From Sphingomonas cannabina (GTDB taxonomy: Bacteria; Pseudomonadota; Alphaproteobacteria; Sphingomonadales; Sphingomonadaceae), in assembly GCF_021391395.1 (NCBI RefSeq), contig NZ_CP090059.1, positions 2,651,001-2,715,000 on the forward strand: DNA of 64,000 nucleotides, in the 5' to 3' direction. Below are positions 1-8,915 of this stretch, piece by piece. Every line of letters begins with the position of its first letter. Within the stretch, counting starts at the first letter, position 1. Made by a program: the position numbers and the translations under genes. The notes under the pieces were generated by a model. The model had not been told where the DNA came from. It ran no database searches and was given only the letters and a program-made list of their open reading frames with translations.

Positions 1-42
1 AAAGACGCTTTGGTTTCAAAAATCCCCTGCTAGATTGAGGAG

Positions 43-1284
43 ATGAACGCCCCGGACCCGATCCGCGCGGCCGAGGAGGGGGGAACGAAGCGGTTCCGCG
101 CGAAGCGTGACGCCATCCTCGCCGCAGCCGCCGAAGCCATCAACGAACAGAGCGCGAAGGGCATGACCTTCGCCGACGTCGCCGCGCGCGTCGGGCTCAA
201 CACCACCAGCGTCACCTATTATTTCCGCCGCAAGGAGGACCTCGCCACCGCCTGCTTCGAGCATACGCTCGAGCGGCTGCAGGACATGCTGGCAGCCTCG
301 ATGGCGGAACCGACGCCGGAGCGGCGCGTCGCCAAATTCCTCGAGATCAACATGACCCGCCTCGCCGCGATCCGCCGCGAGGAGGAGAAGCCGCTGGCGG
401 TGCTGTCGGACCTGCGCGCGCTGGAGGGGCCGGCGCGCGAGCAGCTCCTCGCCGGCTGGCGCGAGGTGTTCAGCCGCACCCGCCTGCTGTGGGGCGAGCC
501 GGCGACCCGCGCGATCAAGGACCTCAACGGCGCCCGCGCGCACGTGCTGCTCGAGAACAGCTTCTGGCTGTCGGCCTGGCTCACCCGCTACGAACTCGAC
601 GAATATCCGCGCGTCGAGCAGCGTATCATGGACGTGTTCCGCACCGGCCTCGCCCGCCAGGACGCGGCCTGGGCGCCGGCGCTGCTCGACCTGACGCACG
701 ACGAAAGCGAGCCCGGCCGCGCCGCCTTCCTGACCGCGGCGACGCGCCTCATCAACGAGCTCGGCTACCGCGGCGCCTCGGTGCACAGGATCGCGAGCGA
801 GCTCAACGTCACCAAGGGCAGCTTCTACCACCATCTCGACGCCAAGGACGAGCTGGTCACCGCCTGCTACAAGCGCAGCTTCGACACCATCGCCGACGCC
901 CAGCGCCTCGCGCACGAGCGCGGCGGCAGCTTGTGGCAGATGCTGCAGGACGTGATCGCGACGTTGCTCGACGTGCAGTTCTCGGAGCACGGCCCGCTCC
1001 TGCGCACCACCGCGCTGTCGGGCCTGCCGCCGCGCGAGCGGCAGACGATGATCGACCGCTCGAACCGCATCGCGCGCCGCTTCGCCGGCATGATCTCCGA
1101 CGGCATCGCCGAGGGCTCGATCCGCCCGGTCGACCCGCTGGTCGCGAGCCAGCTGCTGATGTCGCTGCAGAACGCCGCCTTCGACATGCGCAAATGGGCC
1201 GGCACCATGAGCCGCGAGCGCGCGGTGGCGATGTACGCATCGACGCTGGCATTCGGCCTGTTCGACGACAGGGCGGCGGGGTAG
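43..1284 (+). CDS. Tandem TetR-type transcriptional regulator (two HTH domains)
   Basis: The 413-aa product carries two TetR-like units in one chain. The first N-terminal HTH spans about residues 19-65 (TFADVAARVGLNTTSVTYYF) and the second about 226-272 (VHRIASELNVTKGSFYHH). Each is followed by a helical region like a TetR ligand domain. An ordinary TetR protein is about 200 aa with one HTH, so this is a natural duplication or fusion. The ATG at 43 follows GAGGAG closely. The gene converges on two acyl-CoA dehydrogenase genes, so control of acyl-CoA metabolism is a reasonable guess, but the ligand and operator are unknown. Confidence 0.85.
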   Translation: MNAPDPIRAAEEGGTKRFRAKRDAILAAAAEAINEQSAKGMTFADVAARVGLNTTSVTYYFRRKEDLATACFEHTLERLQDMLAASMAEPTPERRVAKFLEINMTRLAAIRREEEKPLAVLSDLRALEGPAREQLLAGWREVFSRTRLLWGEPATRAIKDLNGARAHVLLENSFWLSAWLTRYELDEYPRVEQRIMDVFRTGLARQDAAWAPALLDLTHDESEPGRAAFLTAATRLINELGYRGASVHRIASELNVTKGSFYHHLDAKDELVTACYKRSFDTIADAQRLAHERGGSLWQMLQDVIATLLDVQFSEHGPLLRTTALSGLPPRERQTMIDRSNRIARRFAGMISDGIAEGSIRPVDPLVASQLLMSLQNAAFDMRKWAGTMSRERAVAMYASTLAFGLFDDRAAG

Positions 1285-1294
1285 CCCTTACCGT

Positions 1295-1426
1295 CCCTCT
1301 CCCATTGGGAGAGGGAAGGAGCGCCGAAGGCGCGGGAGGGTGAGGGTGACTACGGCCGGCGAGGGCACCCTCACCCTCCCACTCGGCTACGCCGAGCGGG
1401 CCCCTCCCTCTCCCAATGGGAGAGGG
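1295..1426. repeat. Long inverted repeat between convergent genes
   Basis: Two copies of the palindrome CCCTCTCCCAwTGGGAGAGGG lie at 1295-1315 and 1406-1426. Inside them are complementary 15-nt arms at 1334-1348 and 1366-1380 (GGGAGGGTGAGGGTG and its complement). The whole can fold into one long stem, or two end hairpins, between the regulator (+) and the acyl-CoA dehydrogenase (-), so it could end transcription from both sides. The same palindrome family recurs at 2515-2692 and 20476-20582. Confidence 0.75.
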
Positions 1427-1434
1427 CCTTCTCT

Positions 1435-2505
1435 CTAATACCCACCCAACCGCGCGAACCGGTCACGGTGCCACGCCGCCGTCCCCCACATCTGCTCCAG
1501 CACCCTCATCCGTTTCAGATAGAAGCCCGCGTCATATTCATCCGTCATCCCGATGCCGCCATGGAGCTGGATCAGCTCGCGGCTCATCAGGTTGCCCACC
1601 TCATTGGCCTTGGCCTTGGCGAGCGAAGCCGCCTGGCGCGTGTCGCCACCGCCGTCGAGCGCCTGGAGCCCCGCCTCGACCGCCGAGCGCATGACCTCGA
1701 TATCGCCATAGAGCCCGGCCATGCGATGCTGCAGCGCCTGGAAGGTCGCCAGCACCTGCCCGAACTGCACGCGCTGCTTGAGGTACGCGAGCGTGGTCTC
1801 GAACGCCTGCCCTGCCATGCCAAGCATCTCGGCGGAGGCGAGGATCGCCGCGCGGTCGAGCGCCGCATCGAGCAGGCCATCCCCGCCCTCCGTCAGCTTC
1901 TCGGCCGCCGCGCCGGTGAAACGCACCTCGGCATGGCTGCGGAAGTCGGCGAGGTGCCGTCGCGAGCGGGCAACCCCTTCCCCCTCCTCGACCAGATAGA
2001 GCCCATCGACCGCCGCGACGACGAACAGCCCCGCGGTATCGCCCTCAGCCACGAACGCCTTGACGCCGCTCAGCCTGCCGCCCTCGACCCGCGCGGCAAT
2101 CGCCGCCGGGTCATGCCGCGGCCCCTCGTCGACCGCGAGCGTCGCCACCAGCTCGCCGCTCGCGATCCGGGGCAGGAACCGCGCCTTCTGCGCCTCGCTG
2201 CCGCCGAGGATGATCGCCGATGCCGCCACCGCCGACGCGGCGAGCGGGCTGGCGGTGAGCGTCTTCGCCGTCTCCTCGATCACCAGCCCCAGGCTCAGCC
2301 AGCCGAAATCGCTGCCGCCATAGGCCTCGGGAATGATGATCCCGGTCCAGCCCATACCGGCCATCTCACCATAGACCGACGGGTCGTACCCCGCCGCCTC
2401 GTCCGCGTCGCGCACCTTGCGCCAGGCGCCGACGGGGCTCTCGTTGCTGGTCCACTCGCGCGCCATGTCGCGCAGCATCGTCTGCTCTTCGCTGAGAACG
2501 GCCAT
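1435..2505 (-). CDS. Acyl-CoA dehydrogenase family protein, short subunit
   Basis: The 356-aa protein has the acyl-CoA dehydrogenase fold: an N-terminal helical domain (LSEEQTMLRDMARE, PEAYGGSDFGW), a middle beta domain, and a C-terminal helical domain with RVQFGQVLATFQALQHRMA and LHGGIGMTDEYDAGFYLKR. The ATG at 2505 is preferred because AGGGAG lies 7-12 nt upstream. FAD-dependent alpha,beta-desaturation of an acyl-CoA is expected. The YEG glutamate used by many short- and medium-chain enzymes is not seen near the C terminus. The neighbour upstream is a second, longer dehydrogenase, as in heteromeric enzymes built from two unlike subunits. The substrate cannot be read from the sequence. Confidence 0.85.
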   Translation of the reverse strand: MAVLSEEQTMLRDMAREWTSNESPVGAWRKVRDADEAAGYDPSVYGEMAGMGWTGIIIPEAYGGSDFGWLSLGLVIEETAKTLTASPLAASAVAASAIILGGSEAQKARFLPRIASGELVATLAVDEGPRHDPAAIAARVEGGRLSGVKAFVAEGDTAGLFVVAAVDGLYLVEEGEGVARSRRHLADFRSHAEVRFTGAAAEKLTEGGDGLLDAALDRAAILASAEMLGMAGQAFETTLAYLKQRVQFGQVLATFQALQHRMAGLYGDIEVMRSAVEAGLQALDGGGDTRQAASLAKAKANEVGNLMSRELIQLHGGIGMTDEYDAGFYLKRMRVLEQMWGTAAWHRDRFARLGGY

Positions 2506-2514
2506 ACCGAAACT

Positions 2515-2609
2515 CCCTCTCCCCACCGGGGAGTTTCAGGTCGGATTGTCCCCCGGACAATCCTAAACCGTGCGGGGCACGGTTTACCTGAAACTGGTTG
2601 GGGAGAGGG
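2515..2609. repeat. Nested cloverleaf-like inverted repeat
   Basis: Four nested stems are visible: 2515-2525 with 2599-2609 (11 bp), 2533-2541 with 2586-2594 (9 bp), and two inner hairpins at 2543-2563 (GGATTGTC/GACAATCC) and 2564-2586 (TAAACCGTGC/GCACGGTTTA). The last inner stem and the 9-bp stem share base 2586. The layout gives a cruciform or three-way junction in DNA or RNA. The outer arm overlaps the ribosome-binding site of the dehydrogenase starting at 2505. Confidence 0.7.
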
Positions 2610-2669
2610 GCAGTGTGTCCCACCACCCTCTCGACCCAGCCCCTCTCCCGACTTCGCTACGCTCGTCTG

Positions 2670-2692
2670 CCCTCTCCCCGATGGGGAGAGGG
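2670..2692. repeat. Palindrome CCCTCTCCCC-GA-TGGGGAGAGGG
   Basis: A short hairpin-forming copy of the repeat family also found at 1295 and 20476. It lies just past the stop codon of the dehydrogenase ending at 2699, so it could act as that gene's terminator or as a processing signal. No T-run follows on the minus strand. Confidence 0.6.
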
Positions 2693-2698
2693 CGCAAA

Positions 2699-3910
2699 TC
2701 ACTGATGGTCCAGCATCCCCAGGATGCGCTTGGCGATCACGTTGTTCTGGATTTCGGTCGATCCGCCGTAGATCGTGGTCGCCTTGCCGAACAGCCACGC
2801 CCGGGTGGCGGTGATCTCCTCGCGCGTGAAGCCTTCGCCTTCCCAGCCGAGCCCCTGCAGCCCCGCGATCTCGATGATCAATTCCGAGCGCTCCTGCCCC
2901 AGCTTGGTGCCGATCGTCTTGAGGATCGAAGACACCTCGGACACCCCGCCCGCCGCCTTCGATTCCGCCTGCACCCGCATCGCGGTGAGCAGGAAGGCGC
3001 GCCAGTCCATCTCGAACCGGGTGATCCGCGCGCGCAGCTCGCGATCGGCGATCAGCCCGTCCTTGTCCGTCCCGACATATGTCTTCGCGAGGTCCGCCAG
3101 CGACGGCCCGCCCGGCATCAGCCGCGCGCCCGCGCCCGACAGGTTGGTGCGCTCGTGCTGGAGCAGCCGCTTGCCGATCGTCCAGCCCTGCCCCTCCTCG
3201 CCGACGCGGTCGCTCTTCGGCACCTTCACGTCGGTGAAGAAGGTCTCGCAGAACGGCGACATGCCGCTGATCATCCGGATCGGCTTCACCTCGACGCCGG
3301 GCGCGTTCATGTCGATCAGCAGGAAGCTGATGCCGCCCTGCTTCTGGCTCTTGTCGGTGCGCACCAGGCAGAAGCATTTGTCCGCCCATTGCCCGCCGCT
3401 GGTCCAGGTCTTCTGCCCGTTGACGAGGTAATGATCCCCCATGTCCTCGGCGAAGGTCTGCAGGTTGGCGAGGTCCGACCCGGCATTGGGTTCCGAATAG
3501 CCCTGGCACCAGCGCACCTCGCCCCGGGCGATCGCCGGGATATGCTCGCGCTTCTGCTCTTCGCTGCCATATTCGAGCAGCGTCGGGCCGAACATCATCA
3601 CGCCCATGCCGCCGATCGGGTTCCAGGCGCCGATCCGCGCCATCTCCTCGGCGAGCACCTTCGCTTCGGCCCGGCCCAGGCCGCCGCCGCCATATTCGCT
3701 GGGCCAGGTCGGGACGCCCCATCCCTTCTCGCCCATCGCCTTCTTCCAGGCGGCCTCCTCGGGCGACAGCTCGGCCGGCCCCTCGACCGCCGACATCGCA
3801 TTGTCCTTGCCCTTGAGCGCCGGCGGGAAATTCTCCGCGAGCCATGCGCGGACACTCGCGCGGAACTCGTCCAACGCACTCGCCGTCTCCGGTTCAGCCA
3901 GGGTCGCCAT
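2699..3910 (-). CDS. Acyl-CoA dehydrogenase family protein, long subunit
   Basis: The 403-aa protein has the three-domain acyl-CoA dehydrogenase layout. Visible motifs are WPSEYGGGGLGRAEAKVLAEE, GYSEPNAGSDLANLQT (FAD and substrate loop), GQKTWTSGGQWADK, LQHERTNLSGAG, and near the C terminus IYGGSTEIQNNVIAKRILGM. The YGGSTEIQ form is typical of FadE-like enzymes for bulky or branched acyl-CoAs; it has Gly where YEG enzymes carry the catalytic Glu. The ATG at 3910 has GGGAGAG just upstream. It is transcribed ahead of the 356-aa dehydrogenase, 193 nt away across repeat DNA, and the two may form a hetero-oligomer. Confidence 0.88.
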   Translation of the reverse strand: MATLAEPETASALDEFRASVRAWLAENFPPALKGKDNAMSAVEGPAELSPEEAAWKKAMGEKGWGVPTWPSEYGGGGLGRAEAKVLAEEMARIGAWNPIGGMGVMMFGPTLLEYGSEEQKREHIPAIARGEVRWCQGYSEPNAGSDLANLQTFAEDMGDHYLVNGQKTWTSGGQWADKCFCLVRTDKSQKQGGISFLLIDMNAPGVEVKPIRMISGMSPFCETFFTDVKVPKSDRVGEEGQGWTIGKRLLQHERTNLSGAGARLMPGGPSLADLAKTYVGTDKDGLIADRELRARITRFEMDWRAFLLTAMRVQAESKAAGGVSEVSSILKTIGTKLGQERSELIIEIAGLQGLGWEGEGFTREEITATRAWLFGKATTIYGGSTEIQNNVIAKRILGMLDHQ

Positions 3911-4365
3911 TGCCTCTCCCATCCTTGGAACCGCCGAACGGTGCATGTGACAACTTCGGCGTCGACATGTTCTACTTTCGCCTGCCGCCTCAACCGCGAC
4001 CGGGATCAAGTTTAGAAACTGCGGTACGGAAAGCACATCGTCAAGAGCGCACTCACCGGTCCGTCTCTAAGAACCGATCGACATCCGAGAGGATGACTGA
4101 CATCTCAACTCTCCCCAGCGTCACCCCGGACTTGTTCCGGGGTCCACCGGGAGGCAGGGACTGGACAAGAGGGTTCAGGCCCGCCCGTGAGGCTCAGTGG
4201 ACCCCGGAACAAGTCCGGGGTGACGGTTGGGAATCGGGCTACGGAAGACCTGCAACCCAAATTTCGATCCGCCCCGACCCCTCCCCGTCAGGGAAGGGAC
4301 TCAACCTTATAGTTGGCGCACAGCGCCAAATCGGCCATGAACGCGGCCCCAGGGAGAGACTTCAC
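3911..4365. other. Intergenic region with repeat, divergent promoters
   Basis: This 455-nt stretch lies between the divergent dehydrogenase (-) and MFS (+) genes and must hold both promoters. Apart from the inverted repeat at 4120-4224 and a small CCCTCCCCGTCAGGGAAGGG hairpin near 4279-4298, I see no gene. Confidence 0.6.
4120..4224. repeat. 28-bp perfect inverted repeat
   Basis: Arms at 4120-4147 and 4197-4224 are exact reverse complements and are separated by 49 nt. Each arm also contains its own small hairpin (CCCCGGA-CTTGT-TCCGGGG). This looks like a dispersed intergenic repeat rather than an operator; I believe similar units are common in sphingomonad genomes. Confidence 0.75.
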
Positions 4366-5589
4366 ATGCGCTTCGAACATCGCGCGGTACCGATCGCATT
4401 GGCGGCGGTGCTGATCGACACGATCGGCTTCGGCATCGTCATGCCGGTGCTGCCGACGCTGCTGATGCAGCTCGGCCATACCGACATCGAGCACGCAACC
4501 CGCGTCGCCGGCTACATGCTCGTCGCCTTCGCGGGCGTGCAGTTCTTCGCCGGACCGGTGCTCGGCAATCTCTCCGACCGGTTCGGGCGGCGGCCGGTGC
4601 TGATCTATTCGATGCTGTCGTTCGGCGTCGACTATGCACTGATGGCCTGGGCGCCGACGATCGGCTGGCTGTTCCTAGGCCGCGCGATCGCAGGCGCGGC
4701 GGGCGCAGTCTACGGCCCGGCCGGGTCGGTGATCGCCGACGTGACTCCGCCCGAGAAGCGCGCCGGCACCTTCGCGCTGATCGGCGCCGCCTTCGGGCTC
4801 GGCTTCATCCTCGGCCCAGCGCTCGGCGGCTTGGTCTCTGGCTGGGGCGTGCGCGCGCCGTTCATCGTCGCGGGGCTGCTCGCGCTCTTGAACGCGCTGG
4901 TGATGGCGGTCGCGATGCCCGAGACGCTCAAGCCCGAGAACCGCCGCCCGTTCAGCCTGGCCGACGCGCACATCGTCGGCGCCTTCCGCCCGCTGTTCCA
5001 TGCCGGCGTCGCCGGGCCGCTGCTGCTGGCGACCTTCATCTTCCAGCTCGCGCACATGGTCTATCCCTCGACCTGGAGCTTCTGGGCCACCGCACGCTTC
5101 GGCTGGAGCCCGCGCGAGATCGGCTGGAGCCTCGCCTTCGTCGGCTTCATGAGCGTGATCGTCCAGGCCGGGCTCACCGGCCGCGCGGTCAAGGCGCTCG
5201 GCGAGCGGCGCACCTTGCTGATCGGCATGGCGAGCTCGGCGATCGCGTTCATCGGCTACACCCTCATCACCGCCGGCTGGCAGGCCTATGCGCTGTTCGT
5301 GGTGAGCTCGCTCCAGGGCTTCGTCATGCCGTCGGTCCAGGGCCTGCTCTCGCGCCTGGTCGACGCGACCCGGCAGGGCCAGCTCCAGGGCGGCATGGGC
5401 AGCATGGGCAGCGTCTCGCTGATCCTCGGCCCGCTGATGCTGACGCAGGCGCTCGCGTTCGGAATCGACCACAGCTTCCCCGGCGCGGCCTTCGCGCTGG
5501 CGGCGGTGCTGACCCTCACCGCAACCGCGCTGGTCGTGTGGAAGGTGCTGGGGCACGTGCCGCCGAAGGAGGCGCCCGCGGCCGCGTGA
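4366..5589 (+). CDS. MFS transporter, tetracycline-resistance (TCR/TetA)-like
   Basis: The 407-aa protein has 12 predicted membrane segments. The MFS signature [13 protein letters not shown] sits in the first inner loop at about residues 58-70, and the start [14 protein letters not shown] is typical of drug:H+ antiporters of the TetA type. A substrate cannot be assigned; TetA-like proteins in environmental bacteria often export other compounds. The ATG at 4366 is chosen because GGGAGAG lies 8 nt upstream and the protein aligns from there with the family start. It is divergent from the dehydrogenases and converges on the SDR gene. Confidence 0.85.
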   Translation: MRFEHRAVPIALAAVLIDTIGFGIVMPVLPTLLMQLGHTDIEHATRVAGYMLVAFAGVQFFAGPVLGNLSDRFGRRPVLIYSMLSFGVDYALMAWAPTIGWLFLGRAIAGAAGAVYGPAGSVIADVTPPEKRAGTFALIGAAFGLGFILGPALGGLVSGWGVRAPFIVAGLLALLNALVMAVAMPETLKPENRRPFSLADAHIVGAFRPLFHAGVAGPLLLATFIFQLAHMVYPSTWSFWATARFGWSPREIGWSLAFVGFMSVIVQAGLTGRAVKALGERRTLLIGMASSAIAFIGYTLITAGWQAYALFVVSSLQGFVMPSVQGLLSRLVDATRQGQLQGGMGSMGSVSLILGPLMLTQALAFGIDHSFPGAAFALAAVLTLTATALVVWKVLGHVPPKEAPAAA

Positions 5590-5605
5590 TCCGCCGGGGG
5601 GAGGG

Positions 5606-6391
5606 CTAAATCTCCTTCCCCGGCCGCCGCGACAGCCCGACGTCGAGGTGCGCGCCGGCGTCGAGCTCGATCACCTCGCCGGTGATCACGCGGCTCGCCG
5701 GATCGAGCAGCATCGCGATCGGGCCGGCGATATCCTCCGCCGTCGCGGCCATCGCCATGGGCACGCTCGCCGCGATCCGCTCATTGAGCGCCTTGAGCCC
5801 CTCCTCGCCCAGCCGGTTGGCGAACCAGCCGGTGCCGACGTAGCTCGGCGCCACCGCATTCATGCGAATCCTCGGCGCCAGCACGCGCGCGAGGCTTTTG
5901 GTCATGGTAATCAGCGCACCCTTCGACGCAGCATAGGCGACCGACGACCCGATCCCGTGCACGCCCGCGACCGAGGCGACGTTGACCACCGCGCTGTGCG
6001 GCCCCTCGCGCATCGCGGGGGCGCAGGCGCGGATCATCTGGAAGGCGCCGATCAGGTTGAGCCGGTAGATGTCGATGAAATCCTCGGCGTCGAGCGCCTC
6101 CAGATCCTCGTGTGCGGCGAACTTGGTCTTGCCGGCGTTGTTGACGAGATAGTCGATCCGCCCGAACGCCTCGACCGCCGCCTGCGCCAGCGCCCGGCAC
6201 TGGCCGTCATCGACGACATCGGCCCGCACCGCGATCGCCCCATTGCCCACCTCTGCCGCCAAAGCCTCGGCCGCCTCACGACTCGAAGCATAATTGACGA
6301 CGCAGCGAACACCTCGCGCCGCCAGCACCCGCACCACCGCCGCCCCGATCCCGGTGCCCCCACCGGTAACCACCGCAACCTCTCCCGTCAT
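5606..6391 (-). CDS. Short-chain dehydrogenase/reductase (SDR)
   Basis: The 261-aa product is a classical SDR. It has the dinucleotide-binding TGGGTGIG near residues 10-17, the NNAG motif (LVNNAGKTKF), and the catalytic Ser plus YAASK near 150-155. It probably oxidises or reduces a hydroxy/keto group with NAD(P)H in the cytoplasm. GGAGG at 6397-6401 lies 5 nt before the ATG at 6391; a second ATG four codons earlier (6403) overlaps that site and is less likely. It is divergent from the acyl-CoA ligase with 83 nt between, so the two may share a control region. Substrate unknown. Confidence 0.88.
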   Translation of the reverse strand: MTGEVAVVTGGGTGIGAAVVRVLAARGVRCVVNYASSREAAEALAAEVGNGAIAVRADVVDDGQCRALAQAAVEAFGRIDYLVNNAGKTKFAAHEDLEALDAEDFIDIYRLNLIGAFQMIRACAPAMREGPHSAVVNVASVAGVHGIGSSVAYAASKGALITMTKSLARVLAPRIRMNAVAPSYVGTGWFANRLGEEGLKALNERIAASVPMAMAATAEDIAGPIAMLLDPASRVITGEVIELDAGAHLDVGLSRRPGKEI

Positions 6392-6474
6392 GCCATCCTC
6401 CATTTTCGAAGATCGCGTATGGCATTCCCCACCACTTCCGCCTAGCTGTCGACCGAAAAGACCATGGAGAGCCC

Positions 6475-8028
6475 ATGCCGACCGCCGTGGACATTCTAGG
6501 GAGCAATTTCGCCACCCTGCCCGATCTGATCGCCGCCCATGCCCGCGAGCATGGCGACAAGCCGGCGCTGATCCAGGGCGACCGCAGCCTGAGTTACGCC
6601 GAGCTCGACGAGGTGATGGACCGGGTCGCCGCGGCGCTGCAGCGGGAAGGCGTCCGGCAACGCCAGGCGGTCGCGATCGTGGCGGCGATGTCGATCGAAT
6701 ATGCCTGCGCGTTCCTCGGTGCCGTGCGGGCCGGAGCGGTGCCGGCGCCGATCGCTCCCTCCTCGACCGGCGAACAGATGGCAGCGATGATCGCTGACAG
6801 CGGCGCCTCGATCCTCTACCTCGACGCCGATGCCGCCAGGACGCTCGGCGACAGGCCGACAGCCGCCAAGCGCGTCGCGCTCGACGACAGCGATGCCGGC
6901 GCGGCGCATGAGGATTTCATCGCGCCGGAAGGCAGCAAGCCGCAGCCGGTCGAGATCCTGCCGGACGATCCGTTCAACATCATCTACTCCTCCGGCACCA
7001 CCGGCACGCCCAAGGGCATCGTCCAGCCGCACCGGATGCGCTGGGCGCATATCGCGCACAATGCGGCGGCGGGGTTCGGCGAGGCGGTGACGATGATCGC
7101 GACGCCGCTCTATTCCAACACCACGCTGGTCAGTTTCCTGCCGACGCTCGGCTGGGGCGGCACCTGCGTGCTGCTCGGCAAGTTCGACGCACTGAAGTTC
7201 GTCCAGGCGGCGGAAAGGCACCGTGCCACCCACGCCATGCTGGTGCCGGTCCAGTACGCCCGGATCATGGCGCTGCCGGAGTTCGACCGCTTCGACCTTT
7301 CCAGCTTCCGGCTCAAGACCTGCACCTCCGCTCCCTTCTCCGCCGCACTCAAGGCCGACATCCTCGCGCGCTGGCCGGGGCTGCTCGTCGAATATTACGG
7401 CATGACCGAGGGCGGCGGCACCTCAGTGCTGATCGCCAACATATTCCCGGACAAGCTCCACACCGTCGGCCGCCCGATCGAGGGTCACGACATCCGCCTG
7501 ATCGACGACGACGGCCGCGAGGTGCCGGTCGGCGAGATGGGCGAGGTGGTCGGCCGCTCGCCGGCAATGATGACCGGCTATCACGGACGCAGCGGGGCGA
7601 CCAGCGCCGTCGAATGGTTCGACGCGGAGGGCAACCGCTTCATCCGCCACGGCGACGTCGGTCGGTTCGACGAGGACGGTTTCCTGACGCTGCTCGACCG
7701 CAAGAAGGACGTGATCATCTCCGGCGGCTTCAACATCTACCCCTCGGACATCGAGGCGGTGATGGCGGAGCATCCCGACGTCGCCGACTGCACCGTCGCC
7801 GGCGTGCCGTCGGAGGAATGGGGCGAGACGCCGGTCGCCTTCTTCGTGCCCAAGCCCGGCGCGCGGCCCGACCGCCAGGCGGTGATGGACTGGGTCAACG
7901 CCCGCGTCGGCAGGACGCAGCGGCTGCGGGGTATCGAAATGCTCGACGAGCTGCCGCGCAGCGCGATCGGCAAGGTGCTGAAGCGCGAGCTGCGCGATCG
8001 CTATCAGGCGGCCAGGGAAGCGGCATGA
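6475..8028 (+). CDS. AMP-dependent acyl-CoA ligase (fatty acid/aryl type)
   Basis: The 517-aa protein is an ANL-superfamily adenylate-forming enzyme that should make acyl-CoA from a carboxylic acid, ATP and CoA. Motifs are YSSGTTGTPKG at residues 171-181 (P-loop), YYGMTEGGG (A5), GDVGRFDEDGFLTLLDR (A7) and the hinge KKDVIISGGFNIYPSDIE. The conserved C-terminal lysine lies in RSAIGKVLKRELR. GGAGAG precedes the ATG at 6475. The stop overlaps the start of the thioesterase (ATGA), so the two are translationally coupled. Together with the dehydrogenases and SDR this suggests a carboxylic acid degradation set. The acid is not identifiable. Confidence 0.9.
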   Translation: MPTAVDILGSNFATLPDLIAAHAREHGDKPALIQGDRSLSYAELDEVMDRVAAALQREGVRQRQAVAIVAAMSIEYACAFLGAVRAGAVPAPIAPSSTGEQMAAMIADSGASILYLDADAARTLGDRPTAAKRVALDDSDAGAAHEDFIAPEGSKPQPVEILPDDPFNIIYSSGTTGTPKGIVQPHRMRWAHIAHNAAAGFGEAVTMIATPLYSNTTLVSFLPTLGWGGTCVLLGKFDALKFVQAAERHRATHAMLVPVQYARIMALPEFDRFDLSSFRLKTCTSAPFSAALKADILARWPGLLVEYYGMTEGGGTSVLIANIFPDKLHTVGRPIEGHDIRLIDDDGREVPVGEMGEVVGRSPAMMTGYHGRSGATSAVEWFDAEGNRFIRHGDVGRFDEDGFLTLLDRKKDVIISGGFNIYPSDIEAVMAEHPDVADCTVAGVPSEEWGETPVAFFVPKPGARPDRQAVMDWVNARVGRTQRLRGIEMLDELPRSAIGKVLKRELRDRYQAAREAA

Positions 8029-8798
8029 CCGCCCTCGCCGAGCTGCTGGCCGGTGCAGAACCGGTTCAAGGCGGATTCCGCGTCGAAGTCCCGCCGAGCT
8101 GGCTCCAGGGCCGCACCGCCTATGGCGGCCTCTCCTCCGCGCTGGCGCTGCACGCGGCGAAGCTCAGCGACACCGATCTGCCGCCGCTGCGCTCGGCGCT
8201 GATCGCCTTCGTCGGGCCGCTGTCCGGTACGGTGACCGTCACCGCCGAACGCCTCCGTCGCGGCCGCAATGCCGCCTTCGTCGAGGCGACGATCCGCTCC
8301 GAAGCCGGATTGGGCTATCGCGCGACCTTCGTGTTCATGGCCGACCTGCCCTCCAGCATCGCCCACGACGAGACCGGCCGGACGCCGCACGCCCCGCCTC
8401 CAGCCGACGCCGAGCTCTACACCGGGCCGCCCGGGTTCTTCACCGGCAACTTCAACTTCTACGACATGAAGGCGCATGTCTCGGGCCCCGAATGGCTGCG
8501 CTGGGGCCGGCTGCGCGAGCGCGAGGGGCTCGATCCCGAGACGCACCTGATCGCCGTCGCCGACGCGCTGCCGCCCGCCGCCTTCGCGCTGATCCGCGAC
8601 AACCAGGTGACGATGAGCTCGATGACCTGGATCGTGAACCTGCTCCAGCCCCGCCCTGTCACCATTGACGGCTGGTGGCTGCTCCACACCCGCAGCGATC
8701 GCGCGGTCGGGGGTTATTCGAGCCAGCGCATGACGATGTGGAACGCCGACGGCGTGCCCGTAGTCGAGGCGATGCAGGGCGTCGCGGTGTTCGGCTAG
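8025..8798 (+). CDS. Acyl-CoA thioesterase family protein (TesB-like, hot dog fold)
   Basis: The 257-aa protein looks like two hot-dog domains. The first contains WLQGRTAYGGLSSALAL and PLSGTVTVTAERLRRGRNA; the second ends with WWLLHTRSDRAVGGYSSQ and QRMTMWNADG, as in TesB-type double hot-dog thioesterases. It should hydrolyse acyl-CoA to acid and CoA. The ATG overlaps the stop of the acyl-CoA ligase by 4 nt. Pairing a ligase with a thioesterase is common where CoA pools must be recovered. The substrate is unknown. Confidence 0.78.
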   Translation: MTALAELLAGAEPVQGGFRVEVPPSWLQGRTAYGGLSSALALHAAKLSDTDLPPLRSALIAFVGPLSGTVTVTAERLRRGRNAAFVEATIRSEAGLGYRATFVFMADLPSSIAHDETGRTPHAPPPADAELYTGPPGFFTGNFNFYDMKAHVSGPEWLRWGRLREREGLDPETHLIAVADALPPAAFALIRDNQVTMSSMTWIVNLLQPRPVTIDGWWLLHTRSDRAVGGYSSQRMTMWNADGVPVVEAMQGVAVFG

Positions 8799-8915
8799 CG
8801 AAGCTGCGACATGTTGCGACAATCTCGCCGGCCAGTGACACACGCCAGCGACACCGGCCTTCCATATCGCCGACAGCGGGACCGATCCGGCCCGTCAGCG
8901 AAAGGATTGCCCGCA

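Noticed and set aside
1468..2814. Long plus-strand ORF (448 codons) opposite the acyl-CoA dehydrogenase genes
   Set aside because: It is antisense to two well-matched dehydrogenases, is rich in Arg/Ala/Pro/His, and crosses repeat DNA. It is a shadow caused by high GC.
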